A DNA stretch of 41,803 nucleotides from assembly GCA_011390755.1 (NCBI GenBank), contig JAABRU010000049.1, positions 1 to 41,803 of the forward strand, written 5' to 3'. The position numbers and the translations under genes are program-made. This DNA is from Desulfobacteraceae bacterium. Its GTDB lineage: Bacteria; Desulfobacterota; Desulfobacteria; Desulfobacterales; Desulfococcaceae. The first letter of the stretch is position 1. Each line of letters begins with the position of its first letter. Positions 17,194 to 25,876 of the stretch are shown here, piece by piece. Under the pieces are notes generated by a model, which had not been told where the DNA came from, did no database searches, and was given only the letters and a program-made list of their open reading frames with translations.

Positions 17194-18357
17194 ATGAAGA
17201 AATTCGGGAATAAATATCAGACTCTATTGTTTATGTTTTTCATGATAACGGCCCTGACAGCATCTGTCTGCACGGCCCAGGATTTTTGCGGGGGAGATAC
17301 CCCATGCCCGCCGGACCCGCCGCCTTTTCCGGTCGGCTATCCCCCCAAACCGGAATCGGAAGAACGTTCGCCGCAACGGCTGAAGGTAAATGTCAGACAA
17401 ATCAGCGGCTCTCTGGGTAATCATGGATCCCAGGCAGTGGCCCCCGGTGCCGGGGAAGGAGATATTTTCCGTAAACCCATTTTCCAACTCGGGGCCAATG
17501 GAAATATGACCGGTCTTTCCGCCGGGGATATGGGGGAAATGCTGAAAGGATTGGGCGTATGGGGCAATTTTTCCTATACATCCACCGAAGATGACAGCCA
17601 GAACACCAAATCCGACGCGGATTTATATAATTTTATTATCGGGGCCGACTACAGAATCAAAGACAATATGGTTGCCGGGCTTTCTTTTACCTATGAAGAT
17701 ATGGATACCACAACCGATTTTAACAAAGGGAATGTAACTTCAGACGGTTTTACCATTGCCCCCTATTTTGCCATGCTGATTAATGAATACTTCGGTTTTG
17801 ATGTCAATGCCGGATACAGTTGGATCAGTATAGATCAGAAAAGAAAAGCGAAAAATGATGCGGGTGACGACTATCTGGGTTATGACATCAGCAGTTCCCC
17901 GGATACAGAACGATATTTTATTGCTCTCAATGCAAATGGTTATTATAAAATGGATAAGTGGAATTTTGCAGGAACCTTGGGTTATATTTACGCAAAAGAA
18001 GATCAGGATGGCTTTATTGAAATTGATGGTACAAAATCGGAAAAAGTTTCTGCCAGTACGGTAGAGTTAGGTCAGATTTACCTGAAAGCAGAAGCCAGTT
18101 ATTCCTTTGATTCTGTGGAGCCTTATCTGAATTTAGGTTATGAGTACGATACCACCTATGATGATGAAAATTCCAGCACTTTCGGCAAATATGAAAAATA
18201 TGAAGATAATCTTGATAAAGACGGATTTACAGCCGCATTGGGGCTTCGTTATCTGCTGCTGGAAACATTGCAGGGGGATTTGCAGGCTGCGGGAATTTTC
18301 GGCAGGGATAATTATAATGAATATACAATATCCCTGAATCTGAGGTATGATTTCTGA
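17194..18357 (+). CDS. Autotransporter-type outer-membrane beta-barrel
   Basis: A 387-residue protein with a signal peptide (about 1-28, ending CTAQ). Residues 30-105 are a Pro-rich linker (PCPPDPPPFPVGYPPKPESE) and residues 110-387 a barrel of alternating strands with an autotransporter pattern: LKGLGVWGNFSY, IIGADYRIKDNMVAGLSFTYED, FALMINEYFG-like turns, ending YTISLNLRYDF, whose terminal Phe is the BAM recognition signal. There is no large passenger, so the barrel probably stays as a porin-like or anchor protein. It heads a four-gene plus-strand set: the next gene begins at its stop and encodes a probable lipoprotein hydrolase, then OmpA-like and WD40-caspase genes. An ACGGAGG site precedes the ATG. 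Confidence 0.85.
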   Translation: MKKFGNKYQTLLFMFFMITALTASVCTAQDFCGGDTPCPPDPPPFPVGYPPKPESEERSPQRLKVNVRQISGSLGNHGSQAVAPGAGEGDIFRKPIFQLGANGNMTGLSAGDMGEMLKGLGVWGNFSYTSTEDDSQNTKSDADLYNFIIGADYRIKDNMVAGLSFTYEDMDTTTDFNKGNVTSDGFTIAPYFAMLINEYFGFDVNAGYSWISIDQKRKAKNDAGDDYLGYDISSSPDTERYFIALNANGYYKMDKWNFAGTLGYIYAKEDQDGFIEIDGTKSEKVSASTVELGQIYLKAEASYSFDSVEPYLNLGYEYDTTYDDENSSTFGKYEKYEDNLDKDGFTAALGLRYLLLETLQGDLQAAGIFGRDNYNEYTISLNLRYDF

Positions 18358-18380
18358 GATCGGCTGTTTTATGTTTTCTG

Positions 18381-19175
18381 ATGTGCTCTGTCTGGGGTTG
18401 CGGAATTTCTCCCGCAGAGTACGCATTCCGGACAGCAGAAAAACAGGGTTGGCATCCGGTCAGGTTTGAAACCGCACTTTTCAGCCTGACCGGATGTATC
18501 AAACATCGGTCAGAAGATAATAAAGAATGGGTCGTATATATTGAAGGTGACGGATCCGCATGGAAAAACCGCCATACCCTCTCGGATGACCCGACTCCCC
18601 GTGACCCGACTGGCCTGCGCCTGGCCCTGCTGGATCCGGCTCCGAATATTCTTTATCTGGCGAGGCCCGGACAGTATTCGGAATCTTCGCCTCCGGAATG
18701 TGATCCAGCGTACTGGTCTGACCGCCGATATGCCCCGGAGCTTATCCATGCTTTTAATAATGTCCTTGACAAATTCAGGACAAAGCATGATATAAAAGAA
18801 TACGGACTGATCGGTTTTTCCGGCGGCGGCACTCTGGCTGCTCTGCTGGCCGCTTTTCGTTCCGATATATCCTGGCTGGTGACCGTATGCGCCAATCTGG
18901 ACCATGCTGCATGGACCGCATATCACGGTGTCAGCCCTTTGGTGCATTCCCTGAACCCGGCAGATTTCACAGACAAACTTCAGTTGATCCCCCAGATTCA
19001 CTTTGCCGGAGAAAAGGACAGCATTGTACCCGAAACCGTCATCAGGTCTTACCGGAAGCGCATGAGCGATCCCGCTTTTACCAAAATTGCAGTTATTCCG
19101 GGCTATGGTCATCACTGCTGTTGGACAAAAAACTGGAAACAGTTGCAGACAAAACAAAATGCAGTTATAAAATGA
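18381..19175 (+). CDS. Alpha/beta-hydrolase, probable lipoprotein
   Basis: At least 264 residues. Triad motifs: GFSGGG nucleophile elbow (Ser near 148), GEKDSIVP acid and GYGHHCCW histidine. The preceding WVVYIEGDGSAW holds the oxyanion loop. The first ATG in frame (18381) has no ribosome site and would give MCSVWGCGIS. The frame continues upstream to a CTG at 18354 that overlaps the preceding stop (CTGA) and follows GAGGT by seven bases. That start gives MRSAVLCFLMCSVWGC, a lipoprotein signal with a VWGC lipobox, so the mature enzyme would be anchored in the envelope. The coordinate here uses the ATG as the conservative choice. It lies between the barrel and OmpA-like genes in a tight cluster (12-base gap after it). 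The substrate is unknown. Confidence 0.8.
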   Translation: MCSVWGCGISPAEYAFRTAEKQGWHPVRFETALFSLTGCIKHRSEDNKEWVVYIEGDGSAWKNRHTLSDDPTPRDPTGLRLALLDPAPNILYLARPGQYSESSPPECDPAYWSDRRYAPELIHAFNNVLDKFRTKHDIKEYGLIGFSGGGTLAALLAAFRSDISWLVTVCANLDHAAWTAYHGVSPLVHSLNPADFTDKLQLIPQIHFAGEKDSIVPETVIRSYRKRMSDPAFTKIAVIPGYGHHCCWTKNWKQLQTKQNAVIK

Positions 19176-19187
19176 AAGGAGATTTTT

Positions 19188-19736
19188 ATGAGAAGCAAAA
19201 ATTTTATCGGATTTGTAACAGGATTGTTTTTGTTTTTTGGAATGGTGTTTTCCGTTTTTTCAGAAGAAATTGATTTGGGGAATCGTAAATTCGATGAAAA
19301 TGACGTGATTAATGCACTGAATAATCCTCCAAAAACTGACACAAGCGATGATTATAAACCCAGAGCATTCCAGACCGTTCCGAAAGAAAAACCCAAAGCA
19401 CTTTCCGTAGAAATTACATTCAAAAAAAATTCTTACCGTCTGACCGCTGATGCCCGAAAAAAACTGGACGTGGTAGGCAAGGCATTCAATTCAGACCAGT
19501 TGATCCGTTTTCCCTTTCTTATTGAAGGCCACACAGATGCTTCCGGAAATGATAATTATAATATGAGATTATCAAAACAGCGTGCCAATGAAGTCAAACG
19601 CTACCTGACACAAAATCATAATGTGAATCCCTACCGTTTGGAAACCGAAGGTAAGGGAGAAAATGAACTTTTATTGCAGGAAGATCCCTATAACGGCAGA
19701 AACCGAAGGGTACGGATTGTCAATATGGGAAACTAA
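19188..19736 (+). CDS. OmpA-family peptidoglycan-binding protein
   Basis: A 182-residue protein with a signal peptide (1-25, ending FSEE; no lipobox Cys). Residues 72-180 are an OmpA C-terminal domain: ITFKKNSYRLTADARKKL, FLIEGHTDASGNDNYNMRLS and RRVRIVN, with the Asp and Arg that bind diaminopimelate in peptidoglycan (GHTD and the final NRRVRI). It tethers the envelope to the cell wall. There is no barrel, so it is a periplasmic form. An AAAGGAGA site lies seven bases before the ATG. It follows the hydrolase by 12 bases and precedes the caspase gene. Confidence 0.88.
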   Translation: MRSKNFIGFVTGLFLFFGMVFSVFSEEIDLGNRKFDENDVINALNNPPKTDTSDDYKPRAFQTVPKEKPKALSVEITFKKNSYRLTADARKKLDVVGKAFNSDQLIRFPFLIEGHTDASGNDNYNMRLSKQRANEVKRYLTQNHNVNPYRLETEGKGENELLLQEDPYNGRNRRVRIVNMGN

Positions 19737-19748
19737 TTTTTTTACCAT

Positions 19749-19772
19749 CCGCAGGGCAGAGAAGCCCTGCGG
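19749..19772. promoter_or_regulatory. GC-rich hairpin in front of the caspase gene
   Basis: A perfect 9-bp stem (CCGCAGGGC/GCCCTGCGG) with a 6-base loop, between the OmpA-like stop and the caspase ribosome site. There is no T-run, so it is not a full terminator. It may stabilise the upstream message or reduce read-through. Confidence 0.55.
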
Positions 19773-19793
19773 GCATCCCTCCGGAGAATGCTC

Positions 19794-22172
19794 ATGAAAA
19801 CTTTCATCTCTTCCCAAAAAATCTTCACCGTTTTTTTTCCGGTCATAATAATGGTTTTCCTTATAAGTAATACAGCGTGGGGTTTGCGCCCTTCCATCGG
19901 AAATACCAAAAACATCAGTCAGACCATTCATAAAAACGTCCGGCAGGCTCTGAAACCGACTTTCAACATCCAGTCCCGGTATGCAGGTGAAATGACCGGT
20001 ATTGCCGTCAGCAGAAATGCCAATCTCATGGCTTCTGCCAGCAAAAACGGAGCTGCACAGTTATGGGATATGAATACCGGGCAGAGAATCAAAGATTTCC
20101 GAAAAGGTTCTTCCCCGGTCTTATCCCTGGATTTTGTTCCCGGAGGAAAATACCTTCTCACCGGCTCCAAAAACAGCAATATTTACCTCTGGGATTTGAA
20201 CACCGGCCGCCCGGTTCAGGAATTTCAGGGACACGGGGGACCGGTATATAAAATTAAGGCAATGGGAAACGGACGTTCTTTTATCAGTTCCGGGAAAAAA
20301 GGGAATGTCCATATTTGGGACATCGGTCAGGAAAAACCGGTCCGCAACTTTATAAAACACAAAGATGATGTACTGGCACTTGCCAATAGCCGAATAAGCC
20401 GCCTGGCTGTTTCAGGGGGAGAAGATGAAAAAATATATATGTGGGACTGGCAGACCGGTGATCTTCTGAACACATTTGAAGAAAGTGATGATATTACCGC
20501 GCTGGTTCTCAGCCCGGATGACCGGTATCTGGCAGCCGGACTTGACAACGGCAGTATCAGCATCTGGGATCTGAATTCAGGGAAAAAGTTTTATGCAGAA
20601 AAAATTCACAACAATACTGTTTTGGGAATGGCCATCAGCCCGGACGGACGTTATCTGGCATCTTCGGGGATAAATGCAAAAGGAGATGATAACAGGATTA
20701 TTTATATCTGCTCTTTACCGGATGGACAGAAAATCCGCTGGATGGAAGGGCATGAGGATGGCAGTTGTGTAAATGATATACAATTCAGCCTGAATAGCCG
20801 TTACATTATTTCAGCAGGGGAAGATAGGACAGCCCGTTTTTGGGATATGAATTCAGGAAAGGAACTTGTCCGAATGGTATCCATGCGTTCCGGCTGGGCC
20901 GTAGTCAGCCCGGAAGGATATTTTGACGGTTCCCTGGAAGGAGAGAGCGAAGACCGCCTGGATGCCATCCGCTGGACAGTGGGGGAGCGATCCATTGCTA
21001 TGGACGGTTTTTTGGAAAATTATTACCGTCCCGCCCTGCTGGGGCGACTGCTGGCCGGACAGACTGTGGCAGATAAAGGACTGCCGTTTGTATCTGAGGG
21101 ATTTGTTCTTCCCCCGAAAGTGGGTATTACCGGTCCGAAAAACAATTCCCGAATTCTTGACAGACGCATAATTGTGCAAGTGGAATCTGTAGAGGAAAAT
21201 GGAGATATTGATGAAATCCGGCTTTTCCATAATGAAAAATTCATAGATGACAGCAAGGCGAAAAGAAAAAAAGAAAAAAATGGAAAACGCATAGTAAAAA
21301 TGTACCCGGTAACACTGCTGGACGGAGAAAACACTTTCAGGGCTGTATCCTTCAACAAAATCCGTATTGAAAGTGAACCGGCTGAAATATCTGTAAACTG
21401 CGGGGCTTCCGAACTTGCACCGCCAGTGCTGCATGTTGTGGTTATCGGAATCAACAAGTATAAAAATTCCAAACTGAATCTTGATTATGGTGTACCGGAT
21501 GCAAGTGCAGTCCGTGATCATTTTGCAAAATCTTATGTGGGTATTTATAACGGAATTATGAAATATGAACTCTTTGACAGCAATGCCAAAAAAGAGGATA
21601 TTTTTGCAAAACTGGAGGAACTCTCAAATGTTCCTGTGCAGGATACGGTAGTCATCTATCTTTCCGGGCACGGAGATACCCATCAGGATAACTGGTATTA
21701 TATTCCCCATGATCTGACAGAAATTTCAAAAAATGCATTGGAAGACGGGGGGATATCTTCTTCCATGCTGCAGTTGTATATTGCCCGAATGGAAGCCAGA
21801 AAAATATTTTTGATGATAGATGCCTGTAAATCGGGGGGGGTAATGGATGCTTTCTCCGAATTTGATGATCAGCGTTCATTTGCCCTGCTGGCCCGCGCCT
21901 CCGGCATTCATATCGCCACCGCCGCAGCAAAAGAGCAGAATGCCGGAGAACTGGGTAGGCTGGGGCATGGTATTTTCACCTATTCTCTGCTCAACGCTTT
22001 GGAAGGTAAAGCAGATAAAAACGGCGATGGGAAAATTTCTGTTCAGGAAACCCTGGATCATATCAAAAAAGAAGTGCCGGAAGTTATTCAAAAATACAAC
22101 ATACCTGCCCAGAATCCTGTAGTGAATTCCAGAGGGATGGATTTTCTGGTGGCAGCACAGCCACAGCAATAA
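19794..22172 (+). CDS. Exported WD40-propeller caspase-like protease
   Basis: A 792-residue protein. The start at 19794 has GGAG eight bases upstream; the ATG at 19788 abuts it. Residues 1-32 are an export signal (IFTVFFPVIIMVFLISNTAWG). Residues about 65-360 hold seven WD40 repeats, each ending LWDxxTG or similar, enough for a closed propeller. A linker (GWAVVSPEGYFDGSLEGESE, about 365-385) is typical of WD40-caspases. Residues about 545-785 are a peptidase C14 domain: VVVIGINKY, catalytic His626 in YLSGHGD, Cys678 in DACKSGG, plus DKNGDGKIS, a Ca-binding-like loop. Caspase homologues cleave after Arg/Lys or Asp on signal. The signal peptide puts it in the periplasm, which is unusual. It ends the plus-strand envelope cluster. 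Confidence 0.9.
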   Translation: MKTFISSQKIFTVFFPVIIMVFLISNTAWGLRPSIGNTKNISQTIHKNVRQALKPTFNIQSRYAGEMTGIAVSRNANLMASASKNGAAQLWDMNTGQRIKDFRKGSSPVLSLDFVPGGKYLLTGSKNSNIYLWDLNTGRPVQEFQGHGGPVYKIKAMGNGRSFISSGKKGNVHIWDIGQEKPVRNFIKHKDDVLALANSRISRLAVSGGEDEKIYMWDWQTGDLLNTFEESDDITALVLSPDDRYLAAGLDNGSISIWDLNSGKKFYAEKIHNNTVLGMAISPDGRYLASSGINAKGDDNRIIYICSLPDGQKIRWMEGHEDGSCVNDIQFSLNSRYIISAGEDRTARFWDMNSGKELVRMVSMRSGWAVVSPEGYFDGSLEGESEDRLDAIRWTVGERSIAMDGFLENYYRPALLGRLLAGQTVADKGLPFVSEGFVLPPKVGITGPKNNSRILDRRIIVQVESVEENGDIDEIRLFHNEKFIDDSKAKRKKEKNGKRIVKMYPVTLLDGENTFRAVSFNKIRIESEPAEISVNCGASELAPPVLHVVVIGINKYKNSKLNLDYGVPDASAVRDHFAKSYVGIYNGIMKYELFDSNAKKEDIFAKLEELSNVPVQDTVVIYLSGHGDTHQDNWYYIPHDLTEISKNALEDGGISSSMLQLYIARMEARKIFLMIDACKSGGVMDAFSEFDDQRSFALLARASGIHIATAAAKEQNAGELGRLGHGIFTYSLLNALEGKADKNGDGKISVQETLDHIKKEVPEVIQKYNIPAQNPVVNSRGMDFLVAAQPQQ

Positions 22173-22178
22173 ACTGCC

Positions 22179-22325
22179 TAATAGGTGATTTCCGAAAAAG
22201 ATGATACCAGAGAGGAGTGCCGGACTGAAAGTTTGGCAGTGTCCGGCAGATGACAGTCCGCTCACAGACTTTCCGTCTGTGACTCCTTCAGAGACGGTAC
22301 ATTCATATTCGGAAATCGCCTAATA
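22179..22325. repeat. 147-bp inverted-repeat element
   Basis: TAATAGGTGATTTCCGAA (22179-22196) pairs with TTCGGAAATCGCCTAATA (22308-22325) at 16 of 18 positions. Inside are GGAGTGCCGGACTGAAAG, CAGTGTCCGGCAG and a hairpin CACAGACTTTCCGTCTGTG. It begins six bases after the caspase stop. No clear target duplication. Confidence 0.65.
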
Positions 22326-22446
22326 CGAATTATGGGTTAAATCCGATATTATAAATGCAATAAAGTCAGTTCTGAAAATTTGATTTTACAGAGTCCTGTT
22401 TACCTCATTTGAATTTTTTGACTCTTCATTACGTTGTCAAATTTGA

Positions 22447-22560
22447 TGACGGGTTACTCACTCTCCTGTAAGGGCGTATTGCATACGCCGGATGCTTCGG
22501 GTGTATGCAATATGCCCCTACAGATCGCAGATGAAATTTCAGGGAGTTGCATACCCGTCA
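22447..22560. repeat. F3-related repeat with TGACGGGT ends
   Basis: A 114-bp segment with TGACGGGT and ACCCGTCA ends. Its core carries the pair AGGGCGTATTGCATACGCC and GTATGCAATATGCCCCT that is shared with the F3 repeats at 30601, 32711, 37010, 38483 and 40830. The subtype ends recur at 39303. Confidence 0.7.
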
Positions 22561-22613
22561 GTTTATCCCTGACAAAACATTAATGCCTTGCCAACTTTGA
22601 AATTATGAGTTAA

Positions 22614-22644
22614 AAAACCGGATTTTTTCAAAAAATCCGGTTTT
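22614..22644. terminator. Bidirectional terminator-like hairpin
   Basis: AAAACCGGATTTTTT pairs perfectly with AAAAAATCCGGTTTT. It lies between the convergent caspase gene (ends 22172) and kinase gene (ends 22728) and has T-runs in both orientations. Confidence 0.75.
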
Positions 22645-22727
22645 CCGATGGAATCGGAGTCACAGATTCAAAATTGACAATGCATTGGCATTATATGTAA
22701 AAAAAATGAAAGAAAAGCAGATAGTTC

Positions 22728-24506
22728 TTACTCTTTACCTGATCTGATCATATCAAGATCCAAAGGAACTTCATCCCCTGCTTCTATTTCCACCTCCACC
22801 ACCACCTCATCATAGCCTTCTTTCACAAAACTGAATTCATAAACACCTGCCTCCGTTTCCAGGCGGAGGGGGGTTTTTCCGACAAAACGACCGGCAGTCA
22901 GCAAATAATCCAGGGGAGGGTTGGTATCATCTGAAAAAAGCATATTTTTCATAAACACATTGGCAGATTTGGGGTGGGTATTCAGACGAATGATACCGGA
23001 AATATTTTTCCGGATTTCAAAACTACCTGATAATTCTGCTGATTTTCCGCTTCTGTCTTCCACTGTCAGAATATATTTATAAGATTTTGCCTGCCATCCT
23101 TTTGTGGAAAAAGATGTATCCAGAGACAGGTATCTCCCCTTCAAATCCCAATTTTCTTTTACAGAAGTACCTGAAACCTGAAAAAATACATTCTCCAAAT
23201 CTATATCGTCCGTAACCTGAATTGTAAATCGGACATCTTCCCCGCTTGTATAAAATCCTTTCAGTCCTATGAGTTTTCCTTCCGGCAGACTGGTATCCAA
23301 AGAATCCTCCTGTACCTGAACAGCAGATACTGAGGAGGGGTTGGGGGCTTCAGAATCGGATGACAGATCAGAAGAGGGGGACGAAGATAATGATCCGGGG
23401 GCCAGAGGCAGTTCATCCACAGATGGCGGTTCCGGAGCAGAAGGCTGACGGAAAAAGAGGTATATACCGCCCCCCATAATCAACAAAAACAGCAATCCGA
23501 ACACTGGTCGAAGATATTGTTTGGAACCTGTTGTTTTTTCTCTTTTCCCGGATATATCATCTGATACTGGAGTCTGCACCGTCTGTTCCGGATCCTTGTT
23601 TATTTTTCTTGACGAAAGTACTACCGTAGCCCCGGCTTCGACATTCGGTTCCGTTTTTATTTTTCCATAAGATTCACTTTGCAGCGCATGATTGATGGCT
23701 TCATAAAAATCTTCAGCCGTCTGAAAACGTTTTTCCGGTTTTTTACACAGGGCTTTTTTAATAAGTCGATCAAAATCCGGAGGAATATGAAGATTCAACT
23801 GGTGGACATCCAGCGGTTCAACATTCAGGACTTTGTGCATAATTGTTGCCATGCTGCGACCGTCAAAAGGATTTTCTCCGGTAAGAAACCGGTACAAAAG
23901 TATCCCGACGCTGAACAGGTCCGATCTGCCATCTATTCCCACCCCCATAAACTGTTCAGGTGACATATAATTCGGAGTTCCGATAATCATTCCTGTCTGC
24001 GTCAGTTCTGACGACTCCAGATGCGCGACACCGAAATCGGTTATTTTTACCTGTCCATTATCCGTCAGTATAATATTTGCAGGTTTGATATCACGATGCA
24101 CCACTCCCATTTTATGAGAATAAGATAATGCTCCCAGTATTTGAGACATTATCCTGACAATATCACTTATATCAAAACGCTCATTATTATCAAATATATC
24201 TTTCAATGAACGTCCCCGGACATATTCCATCGCTATATAAGCAGCTTCCCCCTCTTCACCATATTCATAAACGGATACAATATTGGGATGATTCAGACGG
24301 CCGGCTGCCTGGGCTTCTCTTTTAAAACGGGTAATTACTTCATTATTGTCCAGCAAATCTTTTCGGATGCTTTTGATAGCCACTGTCCGTTCAATATGGG
24401 GGTCAAAACCCTTGAACACCATTCCCATGGCACCCTGCCCGAGTTCGGATTGTATAATATACTTTCCCAGCTTTTTGCTTTCCCCTGTATCTGTTTCATT
24501 CACCAT
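22728..24506 (-). CDS. Transmembrane Ser/Thr protein kinase with PEGA-like outer domain
   Basis: A 592-residue Hanks-type kinase. The cytosolic domain (16-275) has every key motif: Gly loop GQGAMG (23-28), Lys45 in VAIKSI, Glu64, HRDIKPAN with Asp139, DFG at 157-159, and GTPNYMSPE. A basic, Thr/Ser-rich linker leads to one membrane segment (about 335-352, LLFLLIMGGGIYLFF), then a Pro/Ser-rich spacer and an outer part with a beta domain (about 420-495) and a PEGA-like domain (about 500-590: IRLNTHPKSANVFM, VGKTPLRLETEAGVYEFSFVKEGY). It should read an envelope signal and phosphorylate cytosolic proteins. The two genes upstream on the same strand encode FHA proteins, natural readers of phospho-Thr. 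A GAGG precedes the ATG. Confidence 0.93.
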   Translation of the reverse strand: MVNETDTGESKKLGKYIIQSELGQGAMGMVFKGFDPHIERTVAIKSIRKDLLDNNEVITRFKREAQAAGRLNHPNIVSVYEYGEEGEAAYIAMEYVRGRSLKDIFDNNERFDISDIVRIMSQILGALSYSHKMGVVHRDIKPANIILTDNGQVKITDFGVAHLESSELTQTGMIIGTPNYMSPEQFMGVGIDGRSDLFSVGILLYRFLTGENPFDGRSMATIMHKVLNVEPLDVHQLNLHIPPDFDRLIKKALCKKPEKRFQTAEDFYEAINHALQSESYGKIKTEPNVEAGATVVLSSRKINKDPEQTVQTPVSDDISGKREKTTGSKQYLRPVFGLLFLLIMGGGIYLFFRQPSAPEPPSVDELPLAPGSLSSSPSSDLSSDSEAPNPSSVSAVQVQEDSLDTSLPEGKLIGLKGFYTSGEDVRFTIQVTDDIDLENVFFQVSGTSVKENWDLKGRYLSLDTSFSTKGWQAKSYKYILTVEDRSGKSAELSGSFEIRKNISGIIRLNTHPKSANVFMKNMLFSDDTNPPLDYLLTAGRFVGKTPLRLETEAGVYEFSFVKEGYDEVVVEVEIEAGDEVPLDLDMIRSGKE

Positions 24507-24666
24507 GATTTTGCCTCAGTTAAATTCTGATATATCTATTCTGCATTATTCATAAATTCTGATAAATAGCCGAAAACAGGGAAAATGATGAAAATCAGAT
24601 TTACAACCCGTTTTTCAGCCGAAGTATTATGATTCGGAGATTTGTTCAGATTTATGAATAATCCGG

Positions 24667-25599
24667 CTATATCTGCCTTATCCTGAAATATGATTTATTC
24701 CCAAAAACAATACTGTCATTCACTTTCAAACTATTCAGACAGTAGGGTTCCGATTTCCATCCGTTAATATATGTTAAGTTTGTTGATCCGCAGTCAACTG
24801 CATACAATGCATTACCGGTATTGAGCAGCAAGGCATGAATGCGGGATACCTGCTCATCCTGTAAAATAATATCACAGGTATTATCTAAGCGGCCGACAGA
24901 GATAATCATTTCAGGTTTTATAACATAATTATTTATGTTATCTGTTATAATATAACGGTTTTGGCAGTGAGAATTTGAACCGCTTTGTTTTTGCTTTATG
25001 TATCTGTCAAGAAGCTCATTACCGGATGTAATCAACGAAACCATTTTCCGAATATTGGCCAATTCAATATAAGTAATAAACCTTTCTCCGGGTTTGTAAA
25101 AATATAATGATCGCCCTTCAGATTTCATCTGCCGGATCATATCCACCATACAACTCACGGATTCACTGTCCATAAACCGGATTGCACTGCAATCTATATA
25201 TATTTTTTTCTCTGCCGGATAGTTTTTGATAATTTTATGTATTTCTGCAAATGAACGCCCGGAAGATTTGCGGGGAAGTTGGCATACCAGCATTTTTTCA
25301 TTACTGTTTTTAATCCTGATTTTTCCGATAAAGAGACTTTCCGGCATGCATATCTTATTTTCTTCACAAAATAAGATAAATTCATTGTTGCAATATATCA
25401 GATCATTATTTTTAATCTGTGAAGAATTGCAGATTTTGTTATTGATTCTGAATTCTTTGTCAGCAGATATAACATAATTCGGTTTTTCATAATTGATTTC
25501 AATTCGGATTTCTTCAATAAAAGCAGAAAAGGGGCAGGTGTTGAAATTGGATACGGAGAAACCGGATTCAAACAGGGAAAAAAATTTCAGTGACGGCAT
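24667..25599 (-). CDS. STAS-FHA two-domain signalling protein
   Basis: A 310-residue cytosolic protein. Residues about 90-200 look like a STAS domain of the anti-sigma-antagonist type: KKIYIDCSAIRFMDSESVSCMV, with Ser at the position phosphorylated in SpoIIAA-like proteins (DSESV), then LYFYKPGERFITYIELANI. Residues 228-308 are an FHA domain: ISVGRLDNTCDIILQDEQVSRIHALLL, given as a landmark from ISVGR to RIHALL, then DCGSTNLTYING. The FHA should bind phospho-Thr, for example on the kinase encoded downstream on the same strand. The N-terminal 85 residues are unassigned. The ribosome site is weak, and a MITE-like F4 element starts 28 bases upstream of the ATG, so expression may have been altered. 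Confidence 0.8.
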   Translation of the reverse strand: MPSLKFFSLFESGFSVSNFNTCPFSAFIEEIRIEINYEKPNYVISADKEFRINNKICNSSQIKNNDLIYCNNEFILFCEENKICMPESLFIGKIRIKNSNEKMLVCQLPRKSSGRSFAEIHKIIKNYPAEKKIYIDCSAIRFMDSESVSCMVDMIRQMKSEGRSLYFYKPGERFITYIELANIRKMVSLITSGNELLDRYIKQKQSGSNSHCQNRYIITDNINNYVIKPEMIISVGRLDNTCDIILQDEQVSRIHALLLNTGNALYAVDCGSTNLTYINGWKSEPYCLNSLKVNDSIVFGNKSYFRIRQI

Positions 25600-25626
25600 T
25601 TTATGCTTTATCCGTATTTATATTAA

Positions 25627-25732
25627 TCCAAGTTGCTGCCTGTCAGGGCGGCAACCAAAAATCAGGCATTTACAGGTTCCAGGAACTTGAACAAAAAAAT
25701 CAGCAGGTTTCATTTATAGGTGGCAACCTGAG
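25627..25732. mobile_element. MITE-like element, family F4, copy 1
   Basis: A 106-bp element with ends CCAAGTTGCTGCC and GGTGGCAACCTGAG (imperfect inverted repeat). TTTATATTAA flanks it at 25617-25626 and 25733-25742, a perfect 10-bp target duplication. It is related to the copy at 30790-30901 (shared AAAAAATCAGCAGGTT core). It lies between the two FHA genes, just upstream of the STAS-FHA start. Confidence 0.85.
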
Positions 25733-25876
25733 TTTATATTAAGAAACCTGACCAAATTATATTTCCTTCTTTCCCTAGCGGGGCATTCTGCCCCCCCTTC
25801 ACAACCGGCAGGATACATTTTATAAAATGAAAATGCTATTTCAAGTCCCAGCAAGCAAACATACAATCTGATAAAA

